Assembly: GCA_015227615.1 (NCBI GenBank)
Contig: JAALGZ010000055.1
Location: 166,756 to 230,755 of the forward strand
Origin: Labyrinthula sp. Ha
Taxonomy: Eukaryota > Sar > Bigyra > Labyrinthulida > Labyrinthulaceae
Direction of reading: 5' to 3'
Length of the DNA: 64,000 nucleotides
The position numbers and the translations under genes were made by a program. The stretch's first letter is position 1. Each line of letters starts with the position of its first letter. The notes beneath the pieces are model-generated. The model worked only from the letters and a program-made list of their open reading frames with translations, searched no databases and was not told the origin of the DNA. Positions 47,401-57,187 of the stretch are shown piece by piece.

Positions 47401-50400
47401 CCGATTTAGTAATAGGGGAAGCCTTAGTCTAATCTCATTTTTATTTGGATGAGGCACGTGATAATAATCTCTTTACCCCTGAATCTTAGAGAACAAAGAT
47501 ACAAACCTATATCGAAATTAGTTGATAAACGACCGTTATTCTATATTTATCATGGCTCTAATCTCCTCTTATACATAATTTTTTCTTCTGTTTATGCCTT
47601 GAACTAGTTCTAGGATATAAAATTACATTCAAGAGGAAAAAATTACTTTGTAGGAAACCCAACCCTCAGTGAATTTTCGTAAATACATCCATCGCCTTCT
47701 TAGTAGTTGAAAGTGACATAAATTTTCTGAGCAAGTCATTAATACTTCAAACATACCCCAACAACATCTATTCTATCAGTTCTCATAAAACTGGCTACAT
47801 AATTTCACCAAGTAACATTTAATAGTAATGGCTTCTATATTTTTCTTGTCTTCTTCCTAGTTTCCAAATTTCAGAATTCTAGATTTAAAATACATCAGTG
47901 CATGTTTTTTATCGCTTTATTATCAGTTAGAGTGACTTATTAAGCTATTTTCATAGTTATTATTGATTGATACCAGTTTTCTACAAAATATCAGCTAGAC
48001 ATGTTGGTCAATACTAATATCTTCGCTCTCCTCACTTATATCACTTTAACAGACATTTGTTTTCCCAGACTTCATCTTCAGGCTTATCCCTAGTGTTGAT
48101 CCATGTGTTTATCTATTTCAGCTTCAAAAATATATTTTCTCTTCTAATAGTATCTATCACTATTTCAGGACTGATTTCTTAGTATCTGTCTAACACTCAT
48201 TTTCCAAAATTTATTTTTATCAATATTTACAGTTCAATGCACCAAAACAAATGAATATTGCAAAACAACATGATATAAAGTTTTAATGTAGCTATTTGGG
48301 TATTTCTGACCTATGAAATATTCCATGCAGTTGATAATGAAGTTTGTTCCATGCATATACATGTGCCAGGCATTTTCTTATAGCTATTGCTCTACCAATC
48401 TTTTTTACGTTTTTTGCTCTAGAACATAGTTTTACAACCAAGTTCCCCAAGGCTAATTTTAATTTATCCTATAATTTTAACTTGTTATTTTTCATTTTAT
48501 AATATATTATTGATGTTTCTAACTTTGTTACAGGTGTTGTTTTGCTGGATGATGTCACTTTTCCAACTCTTCATTTGTCTAGCTATTATTATCATCGCCG
48601 TTGTTTACATTAGATGTTGAAACAAACGGATAACTTGTTTGTGGCTCAATTGAGATGTTATAAATCATTTTCTCCTATTTTAAGGGACTGAGTTTTCAAT
48701 AATAAGCATGTAAATTTGATACTTTTTGGCGCTGTTACTAGATTTCTTCTTTCGATATTGCACGGGGATATTATTTCTTACATTTATCATATTGACTGGG
48801 TGACGGAAATGACTACATTACATAATGTATGGAATATTTCAAACAAGATTATTACCCTGATCTTTTTGGCAAAGGTGTAAGAACTTGCCGGAGGGAATAA
48901 TTTTTTTCAAAAGAAAAACCAATATCATTCTCTTGTAACGAGGCACACTCCCGTAAAAAATATTTGTACCTATTTTACCTTGGGTATGAGCTGAAAATAC
49001 ATGTTGTTAGATAGTTTTCTAAAAGAAAATAACGGTGATTGTTGTTTTTGAAACTCACTGAACTCTAATATACCAAATATTTTTGTTCTAATTTAGTTAA
49101 ATGATTCCTATATTTGGTCGATATGGCCCCTCCTAATACTACGAGAATTTGTTTTTTTGCCTCGAATTTCTTCCAGTTGAGTTCCTAACCTAGTTAATTT
49201 GACTAAAACATCTATATTTGTGGTCAACAGGGGGTTATTGGGGTCTCCGGTAATAGATCTCAGACTAATCCCAGTTTTCTCGTACGTTCAGCTGGCAACA
49301 ATATTTCAAATCGCTTTATTGCCTTTTGTGACCCATCTAGAAGTACTTGCGGCTTAAAGATACATTCTTTCAGAGTTTCTGAGATATTATACGTAGTAAG
49401 TTTTTATTGGAACACTATAGAAAATAATCAAATAATTAAATTACCTTGTTCCTAGATATAAAATCACCAATAATTTTACTTTTCGAGGTCCGTTCATGTA
49501 CTAAGTGAATTTTCTAGACGTATTAGTTGAATTGGAATTGATAAAGAAGAATCTGTTACGAATTATACACATTCCTTGAAAAAGCATTTGAAACCTTTAC
49601 TAGGGCAGTTTGTAGAGGCCTATATCTTTGTTTATCATTTACTACAAACTGAATAGAGAAGGAATTTCTTTCTTATTATCAAGATTATGAACCTTCCTCT
49701 TTTCAGATGTACATACTTTGAACATCCGACATTCTTGAGTAAGGCTTCGATAGGTCAAATTTAGCTAGAAAAAGCTATAACATATAGCTTTAAAAGTAAA
49801 AATTTGCACACTTCTAGGGCAAGTAAGAAATTAGAATCTTTTACAGTTGTTCTTCATAATGGTACTTTTTAATGTATGTTTTATTAGGTCACTAAAGTCA
49901 GTGAAAAAGATCCTTAGAATTAGCGTTTCTTAGAGCTTAGAGTACCCAAAATTATTCTACGCGCTGAAGAAACACATGATTCGAGGGACATCTTTAATTT
50001 AATATACTATTCGGCTAACCAAATGATATTTGAGGAAAATTTTATGAAAAATACTATCCTCGTAACTTTCAGTAATAATGTATTTCTTACCGCTTGTAGA
50101 ATATGAACTTTTTAAAACCTTGAGCAAGACCATACTAGAATAAGCTTGAAGTATAATTCGAGCTATGTAAGAGTTTTCAGTATGCGGTTTACATTATATG
50201 GTCATCTTACTGCACTTTTGAGAAAAATTTTGATACAGTCATGAACACCTCGTAATAGCGATGTACACAATACAATGTGACTTGGTGTGTGTCATAACTA
50301 TAATGAAAACACCACCGGTGAAAATCTATAAAATGAAAGATCCAGCTATTAATTTTTTCTGGCCTATATAATGGTGAAATAAAAATTTCGAGTTACTTTG

Positions 50401-51720
50401 CGCGTGTCATGAGCTTAATTCCACCAAATTCTTTCTTGTCTATTTCTAACTCCAGTACATCATAATAGCTTTCAGAAATTACATCTCATTTTTAACAGCT
50501 CCAAGTAATTTCTGAAAAAAACGATTTCGCAGTTTTGAGTCTGTCTCACCTAGATATGGGTTAGCTAAAAAGTGGGGTATAAAGATCAGCAACAAAATCT
50601 ATACAAGAAGTTAGCCAACATTTCTAAATTTTATTAATGTCAAGTTAAATAGGAAAAAATACTTTTTACACTAAAAAGAAAAAGATATTATGTTAAGTAA
50701 CTTTTATGAAGTAATGTGAAGTTTTGGTTAATACGAAATGGTAATTCTTGAGAACATCTGCTTTGCTGCACTAAATATTGATATTAATATAAGAGCTTCT
50801 CTTTTGTATTTTGTATTTCCAAAAGCATATATCATCCTCTTAACTAAAAGAATTATTCTATGTCACCTGACTTATATAAATTAAAATAACTTTCTAATTA
50901 TATGTTTTAGGCTCTCAAATAAATTTTGAGCCCTGAAACATCTACTTTTAGATCATGATTTTGTATTATTGTTGCTTCTTTATGAACTATTCACCAATCT
51001 TGCTGAAAATTCAAGCAGTATGAAATCTAAATGAATCAGAAAATTAGATCAAGAAGCAAAAGAGCTTTTGAACAATGTGTTGTATAGCTTTTAATTTATA
51101 ACTCCTGGCTGTAGGCTAGTCTTGGTAGGTAAGCTAAATTTGAAACGTTATCTAACGTAAGAGCTAATAGCATTATGGTTAACTCGGTGTCTAAACAGAG
51201 CGATACTTAGTCAAAATGTTTCCCGAGAAGGCTTTATTATCTCGTTAACTATTTTTTTGTCTAACAGAATCATCGTATCGTTACAGCACTAACCTAATCG
51301 GAGACATTCTAACATTAGAGTTATTCCAATTTGTTTCTTTAGGAAAGAATTTAACTATCAGCTTTAGTAGAAGCTTACTAGTTTGACAATACCGATAGTT
51401 ATTTTACAACCATCTATAGAGCTGTATCTGTCATATTTTGGAGTGAAAGACAAAACTACTAGCAAAGTCCGGTCGAACAAGAATAAATGACCAGGTAAAG
51501 AATTCTCTGAGTTACTATTTATTGCAACAAATTCTGAATATATGGCACGTACGAAACTACACAAGGCTGGGAACAACATATTGCTCAGCTCACCGTGTTT
51601 CCGTGCCTTGCTATTTTGTACAAACACAAACTACACCAACATCGTACCTTTTTTTCTTCTCGCGTAAATTGCTTCCTTATTGCACTACACTCGGGAACTA
51701 AAAGACAAAACCCATAAAAT
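44415..51720. other. AT-rich gene desert
   Basis: No gene recognised in 7.3 kb. A GC-richer patch lies at about 45335-45545; its left edge (GGCCTCCTATATCTAG) resembles 41530-41547 (GACCTCCTATATCTAC), which may mark a dispersed repeat. Clustered variants of TGATTATCAATAA occur in both orientations at 45590-45680 and 45930-46020. A minus-strand frame of 87 codons at 51364-51627 is just upstream of the plus-strand 7TM-RGS gene; it has no recognisable motif. Confidence 0.45.
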
Positions 51721-53052
51721 ATGAAGTTTGAGAATGAAACAAGTTGCGACAACCCTTACATTGGACGATTAACTACCGGAGCCATTTTCTATAACAAAGT
51801 GTACATCTGTAGTGGACTCTTGCTAATTCTTCTTACAGCTTTCCTTGCGTTTAAAGGAAGAAAAACTTTTTTTCAAAGAAAAACAGAACGAATGTTCTTC
51901 ATTTTTCAATGTATTTTCGCAGCATTCTACCTTTGTTTCTCTTTAATGTTTGTTATTGACGAAGCTTCTCGTTTAACTTCTTGTTCTGCAAGTATTTTTT
52001 TTCAGATGTGTTATCACATGGTTCCTGTACCAACTGATGCTGGACTTTTTTGTTTAATTGCAAGATCCAAATATAATACAAAACTTATAGAACATTTCAA
52101 GTCACAAGATTTCTTTATTTCACCACTCACTGTATCCAAAGAACAACACCCATTGACATGGGATTCACAATCTACAAGTTCTAGAGAACTTCAGAAGCTC
52201 AAATATTTATCATCTGAAAAATTCTACTGTCTTTTTGCTTTCATTTTTTGGAGTATCAAGGGCTTAATAATTTTCATTTTTGACTTGATTGTTTGTAAAG
52301 GATGGCTTACTGGAAATAAATGTGCTTTTGAAGAAATGGGAATTCTAGTTCTTCAAACATCTCTTTTAATTTTCTCCATCTTAGCTGGTCTTCGAATATT
52401 TTCAGCGCTGTTAAAGCATAATAACTACTTGGAAGTTAAATCAATGCCAAATCACTGGAAAATAGCTCTTTCTCTAGGGATCTTACCAGGTATACTTTTT
52501 CCTGCCTTGCAAATTGTCTATGATATCTTTTTATATGAACCTTCAGATGAAATATATCCTTTTCCATTTATACTTGCTGATATTAATTTTTTCTGTCTTT
52601 TTTTCTGCATGTTTTATCCAATTTTTCTTCTACCATTCAAAAATAAATCTCTTAATTCACGTCTTGTATCTGATGGACTCACTCTTCAAGATATTTTGAA
52701 TAATCCTTCGAGTAGTGCTCTTTTTCAAGCATTCCTGGTTGAAACTTTATGTGTTGAGAATTTGCTTTTTATCCAACACGTCGAAAGATTTCAAAACTTA
52801 GGTTCTTCTCAAACAGCAACTTTTGCGCAAATAATTTTTATGAAATTTGTAGCAGAAGGATCTGTAGGGCAGATTAATCTTCCAAGTCGGGTTCGAAATC
52901 AAATTAAAGAAAGAATAGAATTCAATAATATTTTTAAGGAGATGTTTGATGAAGCTGAGCATGAGGTTATTTTACTTCTCACATATGACTCCCTTCCAAA
53001 GTTTAGAGCTAGTGAGTATTATTCACAAATTATTCACCATTATTTAGGTTAA
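51721..53052 (+). CDS. Seven-TM receptor fused to an RGS domain
   Basis: A 443-residue ORF from ATG to TAA. Seven hydrophobic helices lie at about 25-46, 60-81, 94-114, 167-190, 203-226, 243-265 and 275-298. The C-terminal part (about 325-441) matches the RGS fold (regulator of G-protein signalling), which speeds GTP hydrolysis by heterotrimeric G-alpha subunits. The usual order is seen: LQDILNNPSSSALFQAFLVE, ENLLFIQHVERFQ, INLPSRVRNQIKERI, IFKEMFDEAEHEVILLL, then DSLPKFRASEYY. Such a membrane-anchored RGS protein is known from plant RGS1 and many protists and would act at the plasma membrane. The N-terminus has the short glycosylatable segment expected outside. The RGS domain is complete at the C-terminus, so the stop is plausible; alternative 3' exons downstream cannot be excluded. 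Confidence 0.85.
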   Translation: MKFENETSCDNPYIGRLTTGAIFYNKVYICSGLLLILLTAFLAFKGRKTFFQRKTERMFFIFQCIFAAFYLCFSLMFVIDEASRLTSCSASIFFQMCYHMVPVPTDAGLFCLIARSKYNTKLIEHFKSQDFFISPLTVSKEQHPLTWDSQSTSSRELQKLKYLSSEKFYCLFAFIFWSIKGLIIFIFDLIVCKGWLTGNKCAFEEMGILVLQTSLLIFSILAGLRIFSALLKHNNYLEVKSMPNHWKIALSLGILPGILFPALQIVYDIFLYEPSDEIYPFPFILADINFFCLFFCMFYPIFLLPFKNKSLNSRLVSDGLTLQDILNNPSSSALFQAFLVETLCVENLLFIQHVERFQNLGSSQTATFAQIIFMKFVAEGSVGQINLPSRVRNQIKERIEFNNIFKEMFDEAEHEVILLLTYDSLPKFRASEYYSQIIHHYLG

Positions 53053-55089
53053 ATTCAGCTTTTATATATATTTATTATTTTACACTTCAGTTGATCATTC
53101 TATACACTTGACTAATAAGCAAACTTTTTTAACTTCATTCTTATTTAGATATATCTATGTTTGTGGAAAAAACTCATTAATGACCTGGATATTTCTGAGA
53201 TGGATGAAGAAGAAAATTTTTATTCTGGTAACTCCGCTTTAGATTGTACTGCAGAAATACGGAAACTTAAATTTTTTACATTGTTTGCCTTGAAAACAAG
53301 ATTATAATTGGGGTAGTTGCTCTTTTACAGGTAACCTACATTTTATTTTACATAAACTCTAAAGCTTCATTTGTGATTCTAAGTTTAATATTTCCAAGGT
53401 TAACAAAAATACAGCAAACTAACCTTTTAGTTTAGCCATTTCACTTAAATAAGATCTGTAGATGAGATAACTCCTCCTAACTTATTTCTTGATACTACTT
53501 TGAACATCGTCTTTTGCTAGTCATATCTTTTTTGATTCATCCACTTTGTTTTTTCGCTTTTGTTGTTCAGGAACCTGGAAGAATAACAAGCAGCTTTCCT
53601 AGAACACAAAAACCGAAGCCTGAGAGTTGGCCTTTCTCAATGTATAAACGAATCAAGGACGATAGTAGGAAGAGTTCACTAAGGAACGGTATAGGTAGGA
53701 AGGTGAGAATAAGACACAGCGGGGGGAGATATGAGGAATACGAGAATAAGTAACAGAGTTATCTAATTTTAAGGAATAAGAGATAAAAAAAGAACAAGTA
53801 GAATAAGTTTTTTTCATTCTTAGGGAGCACAAAGGTTAAAACTTTTCAGTTCTAAAATTTATTTATCTTTGGTGATTTATTAAGTATTTCAGAAAAAGCA
53901 GGCCATGATAAGAAAAGTTATTTCCCAACTTATATTAAAAAATATTTATCAGATTTCCAAGTACAAGTTAGAGCAACAGAATCTTCTATAACAGAAAGTT
54001 TAATTAGTTGTTAATGTGATGGATCAACTATATTCTGTTTTCTTAATGTGGCCATAATGTTGGTAACTTCAACTCGCTTCTTTTCATTGATTTCCTTCTA
54101 AGTAATTTTGGATATTTTGAAGTAAATCATGATTCATGAAAAATAATACAAATTATTCAAAGACTCCCTTTGAAAGTTACTTCCGCATATATCACAGTAC
54201 AATATTACTGCATATATGTTGATGAATAAGTAATCTAAGAATCAAAGACAACGAACTTACAATTTATTCATTTCGTCGTATCTCGGAAGCTGCTCCGAGT
54301 TACACAATGACACTAATATCAATTCGCAGCTCTCAGCTTGAACTATACTAACAATGATTTTGTTTTGGGCTTTTCCTGTAATAAATGAAGAGAGCAACCT
54401 TTCATTTCTGTAAATATTTGACCAGTTTGATGAATATATACGCCAGTTTCTCAGAATAGGATATAACTCAATGCACAAACAATTCTCTATCTCATGGTGT
54501 CATTTACCAGATAAAATAAAGCTGGGAAACAACTTAAGCTAAAATTGGATTGATTCATTTAGATTTATCCTTCTACTTTGATACATGATTCTATTTTGCC
54601 CTAAATAGATAGTCCTACTTAAATTTTGCTCTGCTTCCTTACGTTCATAGATATTTCAAAGTTAAAGAATATTTTGTATTAATTGTCAATAGTTAGATAT
54701 GGGAAACCTCATAGAGTTTATCTTCGCTTTCCTCTAAATAGCGTTATATAAATAGAAGTCACAGAGTCGATATATATTGTACTGTTACCCCAAAGGAGGG
54801 AAAACCACCTAAAGTTTAAACAATATAAGAACATATACTTTTCCTCAAAAACAAAGAACATATCAAATAGATAGAAAAAGGTATTCAAACTCTTATTTTA
54901 AAGTAACGTTGGAAGTTAAATCATGTCTTATACAGGTTTTCTTATGAGGGTTACTTTTTTTTATCTGAATAAATATCACATAGTGCTGACAAGAGACTAA
55001 TTGATAAAATACTCTCGATGTAAATAGCCATCTGGATCAAAATCTAGGTATTAATCTTCTAGGTTTTGTGTCTAGCGCTATAAGGGTTA
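53053..55089. other. Intergenic DNA with possible 3' exons of the 7TM-RGS gene
   Basis: Two plus-strand readings follow good acceptor-like sites. One begins after TTATTTAG at about 53149 (LWKKLINDLDISEMDEEENF); the other begins after a pyrimidine tract and CAG at about 53573 (EPGRITSSFPRTQKPKPESW, then basic) and ends at 53753. I could not find a donor that joins the RGS frame to either in phase. The remainder (53760-55089) is AT-rich and shows nothing, apart from the edge of the candidate LTR. Confidence 0.3.
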
Positions 55090-55320
55090 TGTTCTTAATC
55101 TTAAAGTTCAAGCCGAATCTATAGCTATTATCTTCTGGTGCTGTCAAGAGTCTCTAGATATCCCCTTGTTCGTATTCGTTATTCCTTTTTATTATTCTGT
55201 TGGTTTTTCCGATTAATTCTTAGCTATGGCCAAAAGTGGCAATTATTCTATCCAATAGTATTCTACCTTTCTAACCAATCATATCGATATCTACATATGA
55301 AATACAAAAACCTTATAACA
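55090..55320 (-). repeat. Candidate 3' LTR of element B
   Basis: On the minus strand it would start TGTTATAAGG at 55320, six bases after a polypurine tract, and could end ...AAGAACA at 55090, giving TGTT...AACA ends. The start is supported by its neighbour tract and by a similar TGTTATAA near element A; the end is a guess. The second LTR needed for proof is outside the window. Confidence 0.35.
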
Positions 55321-57184
55321 ATACGTCCCCCTCTTCCCATAAATGCTTGACTCCGCTTTGTCTAAGCACTATCTGTATTTCATAACTTCTGCCAAACTCA
55401 CCCGGGCTAACCTGGTCTCCCAACTGCAGCCAGCTCTTGCGCAGTCCGCTCAATCGCGAAAAAACCTCCATGAGTATCGCGCCATCTCCAAATGCGCGCC
55501 TGATCCAGTTCAAGACCACCGGCGGTTTTATTCCTTCATGACTCCGATCAGCGAAGAACAGCTTCTTTTCTCGAATAGCTGCTACTTCAAATTCTCCTGG
55601 TGCGTCACTCCTTTTGAAAAAATACAGCACATCATGTGCTCGCTGGAATAATTGTCCAAGCGATCCCCTTATTTTTCCTCGACAAGTCATCTTTATCCAC
55701 GTCCAAGTATGGAATATTTCATAACCCACTCCTTCCATGAATTGAAAGACGCGCCTTATTTCCTGGCGCGGTATCCATACTGCTATGAACCGCGGTCGTA
55801 AGTCCGTGACTCCAAAGTCTCTGAACTCCCCGCTATTATCCGACTCTACTCCCTTCCGGTGTTCACTTCCCGTCAGGTCAGCTAACAGTAAATCCACCAT
55901 AGCTAGACCTCGCGCTTTCTGGCGCCACTCAGGACTGTAAGGTTTTATCTTATACCACATCTTCTCGGGAGGTAGTATACAACCCCTCATGGATATTCCA
56001 TCTTCGAACTCTATATCAAATATACGCCCTGTTTTTTGGATCATAGTGAACTGTACTTCTCCATCAAAAGACACCAGGTAGCGCCACTTGGCATTCTGCT
56101 CAATCTCTTGCGAGCAACTAGTCAGAGACACGGGTGTCCGCGCAAGTTCCGTGTGGCGTTCATACCTTACTCGGAACCTACCGACTCCCCATTCTGATAC
56201 CTTTCCTTCTTCAAACGCCAGTACCATAGTCCTTATTAACTCCGGGTATTGCTTTAACTTCTCGCATATCTGCGCCGCCTTCCTTATGTAGTCCATCGCC
56301 TTCTTTCTATGTCTTCGTAGAGTCTCCGCAAAGTCTGGCGCAAACTCCTTTACTACTTCCTCATTAGCGAGCGCCAATGCTTGTTCACAATCCGCAAAGC
56401 GCCTAGTACATCTAAAGTCGGTGCGGCTAATCTGTTCGTTAGATTTCCGTGCCTTTTCGATGTCCCAATATTCTCCCCCTATCTCTTCAAGATCCCGCCG
56501 ACTCAGTCGTTGCTGGATATAGTGTTTCATCATCGCTTTGCTTTTGTGCGGCAAGTACAATTGATATTTATCGTACCTACCTATCCCAAACTTCAGGACT
56601 AACTTCCTTAGCTCCTGCTTTTCTTCTCTCGTCCAACCTCTTGCCGACGCGACTTGCCCGCTCTCGGCAATTGGTTGCGCCTCAAATTTATTTAAATGCC
56701 TTCGCCAGGCGCCAAGACCAGGAACACGCCTTATTACTCTGTCCGTTGCGTGGTCCGCAGTAACAAGCGCCTGTTTGGCTCTTTTTCGCATTTTTTTTTG
56801 AGTTGGCCTGCGCGTTTCTTTGTCTAAGTGTTCAAGCAACGTATTTCGCACATCTTCATACATAACATGAACAGGTTCCCAGGTATTATCCTCTGGGCGG
56901 AAACCTCTCCATCTTACCTCCACTACATACTCCGCCAAGTGCGGATCATATTTTACATCTCTAAACTCCGCGACCTCAAGGTGCTTAAAGTTTCCAACGT
57001 AAATTTTTCTAAGCGCCTCTGACGGTACAAAACCGCTTGGTTCATAAAAGTATAGGCGGCTCCCATGAACTTCTGTCGCCTTGCCGTCTAGCGCCTTTAT
57101 TTTATATACATTCTTCGATATTATTTCTGTTATTTGCACCGGGCCCGACCACTCAAGCGCCAACTTATCGCGCTCTCTGAGGGT
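55313..57184 (-). CDS. Element B third segment: integrase C-terminus, chromodomain, SANT-like and MT-A70-like domains
   Basis: About 623 codons follow the TGA at 57185-57187, in frame with Pol. Residues below count from the TTG at 57161-57163. Residues 5-42 (WSGPVQITEII) are the GPF/Y module that ends chromoviral integrases. Residues 64-113 are a chromodomain (YVVEVRWRGF, DNTWEP), which binds methylated histone tails. Residues 176-221 look like a SANT/Myb repeat (GWTREEKQELRKLV, FGIGRYDKY). Residues 419-585 match the MT-A70 family of SAM-dependent adenine methyltransferases: AVWIPRQ, TWTWIK, GSLGQLFQRAHDVLYFFKRS, IKPPVV, LMEVFSR, WLQLGDQ. The catalytic DPPW reads DLTG (429-432), so activity is doubtful, although K546, R570 and Q584, likely SAM-pocket positions, are kept. 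The first ATG is at codon 101, inside the chromodomain, so independent initiation would destroy it; readthrough of the TGA is the likelier route. It ends in the polypurine tract. Confidence 0.88.
   Translation of the reverse strand, partial: TLRERDKLALEWSGPVQITEIISKNVYKIKALDGKATEVHGSRLYFYEPSGFVPSEALRKIYVGNFKHLEVAEFRDVKYDPHLAEYVVEVRWRGFRPEDNTWEPVHVMYEDVRNTLLEHLDKETRRPTQKKMRKRAKQALVTADHATDRVIRRVPGLGAWRRHLNKFEAQPIAESGQVASARGWTREEKQELRKLVLKFGIGRYDKYQLYLPHKSKAMMKHYIQQRLSRRDLEEIGGEYWDIEKARKSNEQISRTDFRCTRRFADCEQALALANEEVVKEFAPDFAETLRRHRKKAMDYIRKAAQICEKLKQYPELIRTMVLAFEEGKVSEWGVGRFRVRYERHTELARTPVSLTSCSQEIEQNAKWRYLVSFDGEVQFTMIQKTGRIFDIEFEDGISMRGCILPPEKMWYKIKPYSPEWRQKARGLAMVDLLLADLTGSEHRKGVESDNSGEFRDFGVTDLRPRFIAVWIPRQEIRRVFQFMEGVGYEIFHTWTWIKMTCRGKIRGSLGQLFQRAHDVLYFFKRSDAPGEFEVAAIREKKLFFADRSHEGIKPPVVLNWIRRAFGDGAILMEVFSRLSGLRKSWLQLGDQVSPGEFGRSYEIQIVLRQSGVKHLWEEGDVLL
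55326..55338 (-). promoter_or_regulatory. Polypurine tract (plus-strand primer) of element B
   Basis: Thirteen purines in a row on the element's sense strand (GGGAAGAGGGGGA), five bases before the TGTTATAA that should begin the 3' LTR. It overlaps the last codons of the third segment. In LTR retroelements such a tract primes plus-strand DNA synthesis. Confidence 0.65.
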
Positions 57185-57187
57185 TCA
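57152..57187 (-). promoter_or_regulatory. In-frame TGA followed by a potential RNA hairpin
   Basis: TGA (57185-57187) separates the integrase core from its C-terminal module. Three bases downstream a hairpin can form: CTCA (57178-57181) with TGAG (57152-57155), then AGCGC (57170-57174) with GCGCT (57156-57160), with a 3-base bulge and a 9-base loop. A structure just after a leaky stop can promote readthrough, but a nonsense mutation is also possible. Confidence 0.35.

Noticed and set aside
55313-57163. Third segment of element B as an independent gene starting at TTG 57161-57163.
   Set aside because: TTG is an unlikely eukaryotic start, the frame is continuous with Pol, and the segment begins with the integrase GPF/Y module.
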